This document shows, in pieces, positions 34,899 through 44,704 of a stretch of 64,000 bases of DNA. Within the stretch, counting starts at the first letter, position 1; each line of letters starts with the position of its first letter. The stretch spans positions 310,001-374,000 of the forward strand of contig NZ_JAPQNT010000001.1 in NCBI RefSeq assembly GCF_028867965.1, read 5' to 3'. Under the pieces are notes generated by a model that made no database searches, was not told where the DNA came from, and was given only the letters and a program-made list of their open reading frames with translations. The position numbers and the translations under genes are program-made. The DNA comes from Flavobacterium sp. SUN046. Lineage in GTDB: Bacteria; Bacteroidota; Bacteroidia; Flavobacteriales; Flavobacteriaceae.

Positions 34899-37727
34899 TT
34901 AAGGATTAATTGTCAATGAAGCAAAATACTGTTGTCCGATTAATCCAGCTCCAAGAACTTGTTGGTATTCTTTACCTCCAAGATTAGAAGCGCCTATTTT
35001 TAGTGTTGATTTTAATTTAGGCATTGAATAGTTAATTTGAGCATCAAATACAGTACTTGATGGAATTATTCCATCAGCAAAACTTGACTGCCATAAGTAT
35101 TCTGTAGCCCATCTACCACTAACATTAAATCCGAAATTTTTAAACAATTTTTCATTTCCAAATGAAGCTTTTGCTCTGTGCTTTGGAGTATTGAAACCGG
35201 CCTCAAAACTTGGATCTTTAGCTTGATCAAAGTCAAATTGTGCATAATTATAGTTTGCTCCAATTTCAAAATTTCCAAAGATTTTTTTAGTCACTCCAAA
35301 ACCAAAACCAATAGATTTAATTTCGATATCTGTATTTGTATATAATTGGTAATTTCTTGTGTTTCCATTAGCTAAAGCATGTAATGATTGAGTTCCTGGA
35401 TCTGATGGTGCTCCTAACGGATTTGGAGAATCTACTGCTGAACCATAATAAGGAGCAACAACTGTTAAGTTTCCTAAGAAGTTATTGTAAACATTATAAT
35501 AACCATTAACATCAAATGAGAATCCTTTTATTTGTCCTCTATAGCCTAAATCAATTGCTCTTACAGTTTCTGGTTTAACATAACCAACATTAGATTTTTT
35601 AAGTAATGTTGCAGCTGTAACTGGATCTGATGAAGCTAATGCTGCAAAAGCTTGAACAGATGAAGCTGTATAAGAGTTATTGTATGCATTTAATCCTGTC
35701 ATAACCACAGTTGTTCCACCTGCAAATGCTTGACCAACTGCTGTTGCAACAGGTAAAGTTTCTGAGTAACGAACTAAATTATCTGGTGCTGAACCAATTA
35801 ACACTGCATTACCAACATTAAACCCGATATACTGATCTTGTGTAGAAGGATTTCGGAAACCTGTTTGGAAAGAACCTCTAAAAGTGTGATTTTTCTGTGC
35901 ACCAGCCGAGTATACGGCAGAAACTCTAGGTGAAAAATTGCCATCGAAATTTTTAGATTTATCATATCTTACAGATCCAGTTAATTTTAATCTGTCTTCC
36001 ATAAGTTTCTTTTGCAGTTGTGTATAAATTCCGTACTCATTGTAATAAATTGGTCCATCTTTATCAGTATATATTCTTCCGAAAGAATTTAATTGGTATT
36101 GTCTAAAAGAACCTCCAACTTGAATTTCAACTGGCTTGAATAAATCTTTAAAATTATAATTTGCATCTGAATGATAAATTCTAGAATTATCAACTAATTT
36201 AGAACCAGATAGAACATCTGGATTAGAAATTACATTATTAAAAGCGGCTTTAAAAGCATCTGTACCAGGAATCAATCTTCCTGTATCTGCTACTGCTCTG
36301 GCTGCTGCGTGTGCTTGTTCAGGAGTTGCACCACCTAAAGTAGAAGTTATGTATTGTCCAGCATATTGTCCAAACCAAGTAGCATCACTTTTCCAAGCTC
36401 TGTCAACATTAATTGCTGTAAAAAGCATATCATAGGATTTTCCTCCATCTTCTGTAGTTGTATATCCTCTTACAAAAAAGTTTTTCCCTTTAATTTCTAA
36501 TTTGTGTTGTTGCATGAAAAATCCATTCAAGTAATATCTGTTAGCTCCTTGGTAAACCGTGTTACCAAAACCAAATTTACTTTGCCAGATTATTTCTGTA
36601 TCGTTTTTCCATGGTTTGAAATGAAGAGAAAAATCAATTTTGGCATTTCTTACTTTATTGTCAGTCAAATCTGTTTCATTATAACCTGTTCTACTTACAT
36701 TATAACTTGGAAGTAAATTAACCGCAGAAGCTGGAATTAATCCCAATGTTGCTAGTGATTGTCCAACACCTTTTAAGTTAGTAGAAACTTCATCACCATA
36801 AACATTAAGTCCATTGTAATTATAGTATGATCTATCTTTTCCCGGATTATTCAAATCTCTATAATCAGTTGCATACCAGTCGGTTCCTTTCATGAAAGTA
36901 AAATTTGCTTTGGCAGCAAAATGTGGATCAAATACATGAGCAACTCTTACACCGTAATCGTAATAATCATTTGCACCAGCTGCCTTTTGGTTAGTTTGCC
37001 CATATTTTACATACGCAGAAACACCTTGACTCACAAATGGACTTTTACTGTTCATAAATAAAATTCCGTTAAATGCATTAGCACCATAAAGTGCCGATGA
37101 TGCTCCGGGAAGTAATTCAACACTTTGAACATCAATTTCTGAAATTCCAATTAAGTTACCTAATACAAAATTTAATAACGGAGATGAATTATCCATTCCG
37201 TCTACTAATTGCATAAAACGTGTATTAGCTACTGTTGCAAAACCACGAGTGTTAATAGATTTAAATGACATACTACTTGTATTCATTTGCACCTCTTTTA
37301 GATTTTCTAAACCATCATAATAAGAAATTGATGCTGATTTTTTTACATCTTTTATTCCAAATCTCTCGATTGTAACTGGAGATTCTTTTATTCTTTCAGG
37401 AGCTCTAGATGCCGATACTACAATCTCATCAAGTTGAGTATCTTGATTTTGTAACACTACATCTACTTTTTGTCCAGTAGCAACTTTTACTTTTTGTGTT
37501 GCGTATCCAATACTTGACACCTCAATAGTATAAGGTGGTTTAGATGTGATTTTAACGGTAAACTTTCCGTCTCCATCTGTAACAGTTCCCGATGCTTCGC
37601 CAACAACTTTTATTGTTGCGCCCGGAATTGGTTCGTTCTTACTGTCTTTTACCGAACCTGAAATTGTAGTTTGTGCAAAAGAAATGCTGCAAAAAAACAA
37701 TGTCAAAATAAAATAATAAATCTTCAT
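34899..37727 (-). CDS. TonB-dependent outer membrane receptor
   Basis: The 942-residue protein has a signal peptide ending ISFAQ and a carboxypeptidase regulatory-like domain (SGSVKDSKNEPIPGATI, residues about 20-105). A plug domain with a TonB-box-like start (DEIVVSASRAPERI) and a long beta-barrel follow. The ATG at 37727 (MKIYYFILTLFF) is chosen over an upstream in-frame TTG at 37766, which would place 13 non-signal residues ahead of the signal peptide. It is paired with the downstream lipase lipoprotein, so a lipid or ester-containing substrate is a reasonable inference. No SusD-like partner is present. Confidence 0.93.
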   Translation of the reverse strand: MKIYYFILTLFFCSISFAQTTISGSVKDSKNEPIPGATIKVVGEASGTVTDGDGKFTVKITSKPPYTIEVSSIGYATQKVKVATGQKVDVVLQNQDTQLDEIVVSASRAPERIKESPVTIERFGIKDVKKSASISYYDGLENLKEVQMNTSSMSFKSINTRGFATVANTRFMQLVDGMDNSSPLLNFVLGNLIGISEIDVQSVELLPGASSALYGANAFNGILFMNSKSPFVSQGVSAYVKYGQTNQKAAGANDYYDYGVRVAHVFDPHFAAKANFTFMKGTDWYATDYRDLNNPGKDRSYYNYNGLNVYGDEVSTNLKGVGQSLATLGLIPASAVNLLPSYNVSRTGYNETDLTDNKVRNAKIDFSLHFKPWKNDTEIIWQSKFGFGNTVYQGANRYYLNGFFMQQHKLEIKGKNFFVRGYTTTEDGGKSYDMLFTAINVDRAWKSDATWFGQYAGQYITSTLGGATPEQAHAAARAVADTGRLIPGTDAFKAAFNNVISNPDVLSGSKLVDNSRIYHSDANYNFKDLFKPVEIQVGGSFRQYQLNSFGRIYTDKDGPIYYNEYGIYTQLQKKLMEDRLKLTGSVRYDKSKNFDGNFSPRVSAVYSAGAQKNHTFRGSFQTGFRNPSTQDQYIGFNVGNAVLIGSAPDNLVRYSETLPVATAVGQAFAGGTTVVMTGLNAYNNSYTASSVQAFAALASSDPVTAATLLKKSNVGYVKPETVRAIDLGYRGQIKGFSFDVNGYYNVYNNFLGNLTVVAPYYGSAVDSPNPLGAPSDPGTQSLHALANGNTRNYQLYTNTDIEIKSIGFGFGVTKKIFGNFEIGANYNYAQFDFDQAKDPSFEAGFNTPKHRAKASFGNEKLFKNFGFNVSGRWATEYLWQSSFADGIIPSSTVFDAQINYSMPKLKSTLKIGASNLGGKEYQQVLGAGLIGQQYFASLTINP

Positions 37728-37956
37728 TAGGTTTGATTTTTGTTGGTTTAAGTAGCCAAAATACAAATAATTTTAATATTATTAAAAAAAGCATCTATTA
37801 TTTTCATAATTGTTATTTTTTTTATGTTTTATTGATTTTTTACTATTTATACTTTTACTAAATTTTTAATAAAATATTAAGAAAAATAAGTAAAAAATAC
37901 TATGCGTACATATAAAATTGATGAAATTATCAAGAATTTCTCAAAAATAAAAAAAT

Positions 37957-37988
37957 AAAAAAAGCGAGAAAATTTCTCGCTTTTTTTT
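37957..37988 (-). terminator. Terminator of the GT5-like / DUF4270 / glmS operon
   Basis: A stem of about 14 bp with core GCGAGAAA/TTTCTCGC is flanked by A and T runs, just past the glmS stop on the minus strand. Confidence 0.9.
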
Positions 37989-38005
37989 AACTATATCGTT
38001 ATAAT

Positions 38006-39856
38006 TTACTCAACCGTTACCGATTTTGCTAAATTTCTTGGTTGGTCAACATTGCAACCTCTCAACACAGCAATATGATAAGATAACAATTGCAATGGTA
38101 TTGTTGTTAATAACGGAGATAAAGCATCTGAAGTTTCGGGAATCTCAATAACGTGATCTGCTAGCTCTTTTACTTGGGTATCACCTTTAGTCACCACTGC
38201 TATAATTTTACCGCTTCTTGATTTAATTTCTTGAATATTACTTACCACTTTGTCATAATGTCCTTGCTTTGGTGCAATTACAACAACTGGCATTTTTTCA
38301 TCAATTAATGCAATTGGTCCGTGCTTCATTTCAGCAGCTGGATAACCTTCGGCATGTATATAAGAAATCTCTTTTAGTTTTAATGCGCCTTCTAATGCAA
38401 CAGGAAAATTATATCCTCTACCTAAATAAAGGCAGTTAGGTGCATCTTTGTATATGGTTGCAATTTCTTTGGCAATATCATTAGTTGAAGCCAATGCCTC
38501 GGCTACTTTTTCAGGAATAACTTCTAATTCTTGTAAGTATCTATGAAAATCTGAATTAGACATTGTTCCTTTAGCTTTAGCCAAACGAAGTGCTATCATT
38601 GTTAAAACCGTAATTTGAGTTGTAAATGCTTTGGTAGAAGCTACTCCTATTTCGGGTCCGGCATGTGTATAGGCACCTGCATGTGTTTCTCTTGAAATTG
38701 AAGATCCAACAACATTACATACACCAAACACGAATGCTCCTTTTTCTTTTGCTAATTTAATGGCGGCCAAAGTATCGGCAGTTTCACCAGATTGAGATAT
38801 GGCAATAACTACATCTTTATTGGTTATAATTGGATTTCTATATCTAAATTCAGAAGCATATTCAACTTCTACAGGAATTCTAGCAAATTCCTCAATAACA
38901 TACTCAGCAACTAAACCAGCGTGCCATGAAGTTCCACATGCAATTATTAAAATTCTATCGGCATTAAGAAATTTTTCTAAATTATCTTCAATACCTGCCA
39001 TTTGGATGATTCCGCTATTAGCATGAAGCCTTCCTCTATAAGTATCTTTAATGACATTAGGTTGTTCATAAATTTCCTTAAGCATGAAGTGATCATAACC
39101 ACCTTTCTCTATTTGCTCTAAGTTCATTTGTAATTCCTGAATGTATGGATCTACTAATGTATCGTCTTTAATTTTTCTTATTTTAAGTGGCTTATGTTTA
39201 CGTACAATTGCCATTTCTTCATCTTCTAAATAAATAGCATTAGAGGTGTATTCAATAAAAGGTGAAGCATCTGAAGCAATAAAAAATTCGCCTTCGCCAA
39301 CACCAATTGCTAATGGACTTCCTAAACGTGCCACAACAATTTCGTCTGGTTTTTTCTTATCAAAAACACAAATAGCATAAGCTCCGACAACTTGGTTGAG
39401 TGCAACTTGAACGGCTTTTCCTAATTTTAAATTTTCTTTCTTTTGAACTTCTTCTATAAGATTAATCAATACCTCTGTATCAGTATCTGATTTGAATATG
39501 TAGCCTCTTTTTATTAATTCTTTTTTTAGCGGCTCATAATTTTCAATAATTCCGTTATGAATAATTGCTAAATCTCCTGAATTAGAAAGGTGCGGATGTG
39601 AGTTAACATCATTAGGAACACCATGTGTAGCCCAACGAGTATGACCCATACCTATGCTACCATTAGTTGTAATTTCCTTAGATGATTTTTCTTCAAGATC
39701 TGAAACTTTACCTTTGGTTTTAGAAACTTTTAAATCGGTTTCATCATATAGCATTACTCCAGCACTATCATAACCTCTATATTCTAATCGTTTTAATCCT
39801 TTAATTACGATTGGGTAGGCTTCTCTATATCCAATATATCCAACAATTCCACACAT
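38006..39856 (-). CDS. glmS: Glutamine-fructose-6-phosphate aminotransferase (isomerizing)
   Basis: This 616-residue enzyme makes glucosamine-6-phosphate for peptidoglycan and lipopolysaccharide. The N-terminal glutaminase domain starts MCGIVGYIGYREA with the nucleophile Cys2, and HTRWATHG and HNGIIENY follow. Two SIS isomerase domains follow (SQSGETADTLAAIKLAKEKG, EGALKLKEISYIHAEGYPA, ending NLAKSVTVE). It is the last gene of a three-gene minus-strand operon with 15-base gaps. No glmS ribozyme is expected or seen here. Confidence 0.98.
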   Translation of the reverse strand: MCGIVGYIGYREAYPIVIKGLKRLEYRGYDSAGVMLYDETDLKVSKTKGKVSDLEEKSSKEITTNGSIGMGHTRWATHGVPNDVNSHPHLSNSGDLAIIHNGIIENYEPLKKELIKRGYIFKSDTDTEVLINLIEEVQKKENLKLGKAVQVALNQVVGAYAICVFDKKKPDEIVVARLGSPLAIGVGEGEFFIASDASPFIEYTSNAIYLEDEEMAIVRKHKPLKIRKIKDDTLVDPYIQELQMNLEQIEKGGYDHFMLKEIYEQPNVIKDTYRGRLHANSGIIQMAGIEDNLEKFLNADRILIIACGTSWHAGLVAEYVIEEFARIPVEVEYASEFRYRNPIITNKDVVIAISQSGETADTLAAIKLAKEKGAFVFGVCNVVGSSISRETHAGAYTHAGPEIGVASTKAFTTQITVLTMIALRLAKAKGTMSNSDFHRYLQELEVIPEKVAEALASTNDIAKEIATIYKDAPNCLYLGRGYNFPVALEGALKLKEISYIHAEGYPAAEMKHGPIALIDEKMPVVVIAPKQGHYDKVVSNIQEIKSRSGKIIAVVTKGDTQVKELADHVIEIPETSDALSPLLTTIPLQLLSYHIAVLRGCNVDQPRNLAKSVTVE

Positions 39857-39871
39857 AAATTTACAGTTTAG

Positions 39872-41545
39872 TTAGTCAGGTTTAGTGTAATAAATTTGCA
39901 ATTTAATTCTTTTATCATCAGGCACGCTCGAATTTGATCCATATAAAATTGTCCCTAAAGGATTAATAAATGAAGCAACTGGCATGAATTTAGTTTCTAT
40001 AGAATTAGCTCCAGAAACTGAAGTTGTGTAAGGTGATTTCAAATAAAAATTAGATATTTGGGTTATACCTTCTGTAACTACTAAACCAAGACGAACATTG
40101 GTAGAATCTTTAAAATTCACTAAATTTCGAATGTGATTTGTGATTTTAATTTTGTAGGTTGTTCCTCTTTCGTCAGAACTTTGTACAACAATATTTCCAT
40201 CGGCTTTTCTTAAAAGTCCATCATGTACAAATTTATTGTATTTAGTACTTGCTCTTGTTGTTGCATCAATATAATAATCAACTAATGGTCGTTTATTTTT
40301 TAAATCATACAAAAATATTCTGTTTGGCTCTGGTGCAGTTGTTCCTAATAAAGTTGTGTTTACATGAAAAGTAATACTAGCTTCATTGATTAACCATTTA
40401 TCAGTTCGCATTGTATTTAAAGTCAAATTGTCTGAGTTTTTTTCACCATTAAACAAATCAATAATTGCCATAGAGCCATCACCACCTTTCAGGTACAAAT
40501 TAGAATCTCCTGTAATTGGATTAGGTGTTGTATAGCCTGGAAAAATGTTTTCGTTATCTAATAAATTTACCGTATTTCCTGATATATTTAAAGACAATGT
40601 TTTTCTAATAACTGTAGCATCTGTTGCCGAAGTTTTATCGTGATAAATCATAGTTACAACTCCGTTTCCAAAATTCATCATTGCTAGCGAACCTTGATTT
40701 GCAGATGCTGAAGATGCATCAACTTTAAAATACAATCCTCTAAAATAATTTTTAAAAACATTATTATTGTATAATTTTCCGGCTGGGGCATTAACAATTT
40801 TATCTTTAAAAAAGGCTGTGTCTAAATTTAACAACATTCCTGGTGCTTTTCGTTCACTCACATCAGTAAATCCTGGAGTTCCATCGGCATTCTTTTTGTA
40901 TATTTTTATTTGTCTTTTATCAAAAACAAATTCATCGTTTTGACTTTTATCATTAGTGATAGTATGATCATAAACGCTTTTATTATCATTATTTAATCTA
41001 CCACCATTGGCTCCATAACTGGTGTTATAATCAATTTGCTTGTCAGAATAATATTTTTGTATTTGTTGAAATCCTGTAGAGGCATCTAAACTTTCTAAAA
41101 CAGTTGTTGATTCATAAACTCCAACTTTAATTTTGTCTGTTCCGTGAATAGAATCTAACTCATAAGTGCTATCGCTATTATCATCTGTACTTACAAAAGT
41201 GCTGTAATAAGGCACATATAAATAAACCGAATCTACAACAACATTTGTTGGGTCATAAAATGTTGGGTTTGCAACGGCTAAACCTAATTGACTCACAAAA
41301 CTAGCTTTGGTTTTTCCAAAAACTGAATTGTTATAATATCCAAATTGATTGACTGGTAAGTTATTTGTTTGAACTGGGCCTAAAAGTTGGTTATAAGCAT
41401 TAACACCGTAATTAGAAACATCCATTCCGTAATGTTCATCACCTAATATTCCTGATCCAAGTTCATTAAAGTCTCTATCGCATGAAGCGAAAATAACTAT
41501 TGAAATTCCAACAATAAGTGTTTTAAGAAAGAAATTAAATTTCAT
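39872..41545 (-). CDS. DUF4270 lipoprotein
   Basis: The 557-residue protein begins with a lipoprotein signal (hydrophobic stretch then FASC, C22). A DUF4270 domain fills the rest (DRDFNELGSGILGDEHYGMDV at the N terminus). The family is restricted to Bacteroidetes and has no known activity; many beta-strands suggest an outer membrane or surface protein. It lies between the GT5-like gene and glmS with 15-base gaps on each side, so the three are one transcription unit. Confidence 0.92.
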   Translation of the reverse strand: MKFNFFLKTLIVGISIVIFASCDRDFNELGSGILGDEHYGMDVSNYGVNAYNQLLGPVQTNNLPVNQFGYYNNSVFGKTKASFVSQLGLAVANPTFYDPTNVVVDSVYLYVPYYSTFVSTDDNSDSTYELDSIHGTDKIKVGVYESTTVLESLDASTGFQQIQKYYSDKQIDYNTSYGANGGRLNNDNKSVYDHTITNDKSQNDEFVFDKRQIKIYKKNADGTPGFTDVSERKAPGMLLNLDTAFFKDKIVNAPAGKLYNNNVFKNYFRGLYFKVDASSASANQGSLAMMNFGNGVVTMIYHDKTSATDATVIRKTLSLNISGNTVNLLDNENIFPGYTTPNPITGDSNLYLKGGDGSMAIIDLFNGEKNSDNLTLNTMRTDKWLINEASITFHVNTTLLGTTAPEPNRIFLYDLKNKRPLVDYYIDATTRASTKYNKFVHDGLLRKADGNIVVQSSDERGTTYKIKITNHIRNLVNFKDSTNVRLGLVVTEGITQISNFYLKSPYTTSVSGANSIETKFMPVASFINPLGTILYGSNSSVPDDKRIKLQIYYTKPD

Positions 41546-41560
41546 TTTTTTTAAATTTTA

Positions 41561-42364
41561 TTATAACATTTTTTTATAGAAAGACGTGTACTGTTCAGCA
41601 AACGCATCTTTCGGTGCGAAAGGTAAAAAAGGTTTATCTGAAGATTCTATATATTTTGTTAAACTTGGCGAAAGATTTTCTGAAGCAATAATAACTGCAT
41701 CTGAATGTTTTATTGAGATTTTTATCAAGTTTTCATAATTAGGAGTTTCTAATTCAGAAATAGCTTCATCAGGAATTCCGTCAAATTTTATCTTGTTAAT
41801 CATTTCAATATCTAAGTTACCATCAAAAGATTGTCCATAAACAGAACTCACAATTTTAGTTTCTGAAAACAAGGCTTCGTCTTTGTAAAAATGTTTCATG
41901 TAAACTGGAAGCATTGATGCCATCCAACCATGAACATGAATAATATCGGGAACCCAATTTAATTTCTTAACGGTTTCAACAACACCTTTGGCAAAGAAAA
42001 TTGCTCGTTCATCGTTATCTGGATATAAAACACCATCTTCATCAGAAAAAGTTGCTTTTCTTTTAAAATATTCATCATTATCAATAAAATAAACTTGAAT
42101 TCGTTCTTTTGGAATCGAAGCTACTTTAATAATTAAAGGCATATCAACATCATTAACAACTAAATTCATCCCTGACAATCTAATTACTTCATGCAATTGA
42201 TGTCTTCTTTCGTTGATATTCCCATATCTTGGCATAAAAATCCTAATTTGTCCGCCTTGATCATTAATCATTTTTGGTACGTCATATGACATCAGAGAAA
42301 CTTCATTCTCAGCTAAATAAGGCACCACTTCAGATGATACATATAATATCCTCTTGTCTTCCAT
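41561..42364 (-). CDS. Half-length glycogen/starch synthase-like protein (GT5 N-terminal lobe)
   Basis: The 267 residues match only the N-terminal Rossmann lobe of GT5 glycogen synthase (RILYVSSEVVPYLA at the start, DIIHVHGWMASMLPVYMKHFY about residues 140-160). Full enzymes are about 480 residues. The ADP-glucose-binding KTGGL block after the first strand is replaced by AENEVSLMS, and the whole C-terminal GT lobe is missing, so normal catalysis is unlikely. It is the first gene of the operon with the DUF4270 lipoprotein and glmS and is divergent from panC. Confidence 0.85.
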   Translation of the reverse strand: MEDKRILYVSSEVVPYLAENEVSLMSYDVPKMINDQGGQIRIFMPRYGNINERRHQLHEVIRLSGMNLVVNDVDMPLIIKVASIPKERIQVYFIDNDEYFKRKATFSDEDGVLYPDNDERAIFFAKGVVETVKKLNWVPDIIHVHGWMASMLPVYMKHFYKDEALFSETKIVSSVYGQSFDGNLDIEMINKIKFDGIPDEAISELETPNYENLIKISIKHSDAVIIASENLSPSLTKYIESSDKPFLPFAPKDAFAEQYTSFYKKML

Positions 42365-42400
42365 AAAAAATTTATTTACTTATTGGCAATAAAAAACATG

Positions 42401-42408
42401 CAAAATTA
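42401..42408 (-). promoter_or_regulatory. -7 element of the GT5-like / DUF4270 / glmS operon
   Basis: TAATTTTG on the minus strand, 36 bases upstream of the ATG at 42364. It is 31 bases from the divergent panC -7 element. Confidence 0.6.
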
Positions 42409-42439
42409 CAAAAATTTATGCAGATATTTACGAAAGTAG

Positions 42440-42447
42440 TAAGTTTG
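42440..42447 (+). promoter_or_regulatory. -7 element of panC
   Basis: TAAGTTTG matches TAnnTTTG, 23 bases before the panC ATG. Its upstream region overlaps that of the divergent operon. Confidence 0.6.
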
Positions 42448-42470
42448 TACCCTATTTTAATTAAAAACAC

Positions 42471-43319
42471 ATGCTCATTTTTAACAATAAAGCTGATTTA
42501 AACAAGCACTTAGAAAGCATCAAAGCGGTTAATACTGCAATTGGGTTTGTGCCAACAATGGGTGCTTTACACCAAGGTCATTTGTCATTGTTAATGAAAT
42601 CATTAGAAAATAATTCTATAACTGTTATTAGTATTTTTGTCAATCCGACGCAGTTCAATAATCCTGAAGATTTACAAAAATATCCTCGAACTTTAGAAAA
42701 TGATGTTGAAAAAATTGAGACTATTTCAAATAAAATCATTGTTTATGCGCCAACGGTTGATGATATTTATGAAGGAAATACCAAATCGCAACATTACAAT
42801 TTTGATGGATTAGAAAATCAAATGGAAGGAAAATTTCGTCCAGGACATTTTGACGGAGTTGGAACAGTTGTAAAACGCTTATTTGAAATTGTAAAACCAA
42901 CAAATGCCTATTTTGGAGAAAAAGATTTTCAACAACTTCAAATAGTAAAAAAACTAGTTGAAAAGGAGAAAATTCCTGTAAATATAGTAGGTTGTTCAAT
43001 ATTTAGAGAAAAAAGCGGATTAGCAATGAGCTCAAGAAATGAGAGACTTTCTACAGACGAAAGAGAAAAAGCAACAATTATTTACGAAACTATTTCTAAA
43101 GCAAAAGTATTGTTTGGCACGAAATCTGCTAAAAAGGTTTCAGAATTTGTAACAAAAGAGTTTCAAAACAATAAAGAATTTCAATTAGAATACTTTGAAA
43201 TTGCAGATGAAGCTACGTTATTAACTTGTATTAGAAAAAATAAAAACAAGAAATACCGTGCTTTTATAGCCGTTTTTGTTAACAAAATCAGATTAATTGA
43301 TACTATTTCACTAAATTAA
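42471..43319 (+). CDS. panC: Pantothenate synthetase
   Basis: This 282-residue enzyme joins pantoate and beta-alanine using ATP. PTMGALHQGHLSLL (HIGH-like), GEKDFQQLQIVKKLV and LAMSSRNERLS (KMSKS-like) are the conserved blocks. Length is standard. It is followed by panD after 14 bases, giving consecutive pantothenate steps. Confidence 0.97.
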   Translation: MLIFNNKADLNKHLESIKAVNTAIGFVPTMGALHQGHLSLLMKSLENNSITVISIFVNPTQFNNPEDLQKYPRTLENDVEKIETISNKIIVYAPTVDDIYEGNTKSQHYNFDGLENQMEGKFRPGHFDGVGTVVKRLFEIVKPTNAYFGEKDFQQLQIVKKLVEKEKIPVNIVGCSIFREKSGLAMSSRNERLSTDEREKATIIYETISKAKVLFGTKSAKKVSEFVTKEFQNNKEFQLEYFEIADEATLLTCIRKNKNKKYRAFIAVFVNKIRLIDTISLN

Positions 43320-43333
43320 TTTAACTTTGCCCC

Positions 43334-43684
43334 ATGCAAATTCAAGTAGTAAAATCTAAAATTCATCGCGTTAAAGTTACTGGCGCCGATTTGAATTATA
43401 TTGGTAGTATCACTATCGACGAAGCCTTAATGGATGCCTCCAACTTAATTGAAGGCGAAAAAGTTTCTATTGTAAACATTAATAACGGTGAACGTTTTGA
43501 GACTTACGCTATAAAAGGCGCAAGAAATTCAGGTGAAATTACACTAAATGGTCCGGCGGCTAGAAAAGTGCATGCTGGCGATATTATAATAATTATTTCT
43601 TATGCTACTTTAGACTTTGAAGAAGCAAAAACATTTAAACCATGGCTTGTTTTCCCGAACGAGAATGACAATTCATTGAAATAA
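43334..43684 (+). CDS. panD: Aspartate 1-decarboxylase
   Basis: The 116-residue pyruvoyl enzyme makes beta-alanine from aspartate. The self-cleavage site Gly24-Ser25 in NYIGSITID generates the pyruvoyl group, and [18 protein letters not shown] and [10 protein letters not shown] follow as in the family. It lies between panC and a membrane protein gene, probably in one transcript. Confidence 0.97.
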   Translation: MQIQVVKSKIHRVKVTGADLNYIGSITIDEALMDASNLIEGEKVSIVNINNGERFETYAIKGARNSGEITLNGPAARKVHAGDIIIIISYATLDFEEAKTFKPWLVFPNENDNSLK

Positions 43685-43688
43685 TCCT

Positions 43689-44648
43689 TTGAAAAGTAAA
43701 ATCAGTAAATGGCTTTCAATTGCAATTCCTATACTTTTGGGAGTTGGAATAATTGTCTACCAATACAATCGCTTTTCTGAGGCACAAATCAATGAAATTA
43801 TAGGTTATTTTAAAAATGCCAATTACTATTTTGTAGTTTTAGCTGTTTTTATTGGTTTTCTCGGAAATGCTTTAAGAGCATATCGTTGGAAATATATGCT
43901 AGATCATTTGGGCTACGAATCTAATTTTCAGAACAATTTTATGGCGGTAAATATTGGTTATTTATTGAACCTTACCGTACCAAAATCTGGTGAAATTTCG
44001 AGAGCATTAATAGTAAAAAAATACAACAATATTCCGTTCGACAAGGGTTTCGGAACAATTGTAGCCGAACGAATTATCGACATGTTTTTTTTACTTTTCT
44101 TCATGTTATTGGCAGTTTTACTTCAATTTAAAATTGTAAAAGCATTTATTATTGATAAAATTCCGATACATTTAATAGTGTTACTTTTAATTATTGGAAT
44201 ATTATTTCTCGTTGCGTTTATTTTGATTTACAAATATTCTAAATTAAAAATTGTTGCTCTTTTTAAAGAGAAAATTTCTGGTTTAAAAGAAGGTTTATTA
44301 AGTATATTTCACATGGAAAAAAAATGGATTTATCTTTTTCAAACCGTTGTAATTTGGCTTTCCTATTTGGCAACTTACTACTTTGCAACTAAGGTAATTC
44401 CTGAAACATCAACCTTATCAATCGGACCAATTTTAATATCATTTGTGGTTGGTAGCATAGCAATTGCTTTTACCAACAGTGGTTTTGGCGCTTATCCGTT
44501 CTTGACTTCTAAAGTTTTACTTTTTTATGCTATTGCTGAACCTGCCGGAACTGCTTTTGGTTGGATTATTTGGACATCTCAAATGCTATTGCTGCTTTTA
44601 CTAGGATTAGTATCATTTTTATTTTTACCCATTTTAAATAGAAAATAA
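43689..44648 (+). CDS. YbhN/lysylphosphatidylglycerol synthase-type membrane protein (UPF0104)
   Basis: The 319-residue protein has eight or so membrane segments and the family blocks LLNLTVPKSGEISRALIV, VAERIIDMFFLLF and GFGAYPF. The family corresponds to the membrane domain of MprF without its catalytic transferase domain, so it may move lipids but cannot aminoacylate them. It starts at TTG four bases after the panD stop, consistent with translational coupling. Confidence 0.87.
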   Translation: MKSKISKWLSIAIPILLGVGIIVYQYNRFSEAQINEIIGYFKNANYYFVVLAVFIGFLGNALRAYRWKYMLDHLGYESNFQNNFMAVNIGYLLNLTVPKSGEISRALIVKKYNNIPFDKGFGTIVAERIIDMFFLLFFMLLAVLLQFKIVKAFIIDKIPIHLIVLLLIIGILFLVAFILIYKYSKLKIVALFKEKISGLKEGLLSIFHMEKKWIYLFQTVVIWLSYLATYYFATKVIPETSTLSIGPILISFVVGSIAIAFTNSGFGAYPFLTSKVLLFYAIAEPAGTAFGWIIWTSQMLLLLLLGLVSFLFLPILNRK

Positions 44649-44704
44649 TTCTGTATATTGCTTGATTTTAGATTACTTTTAAGTCATTCAAAATCAAACT
44701 TCTT

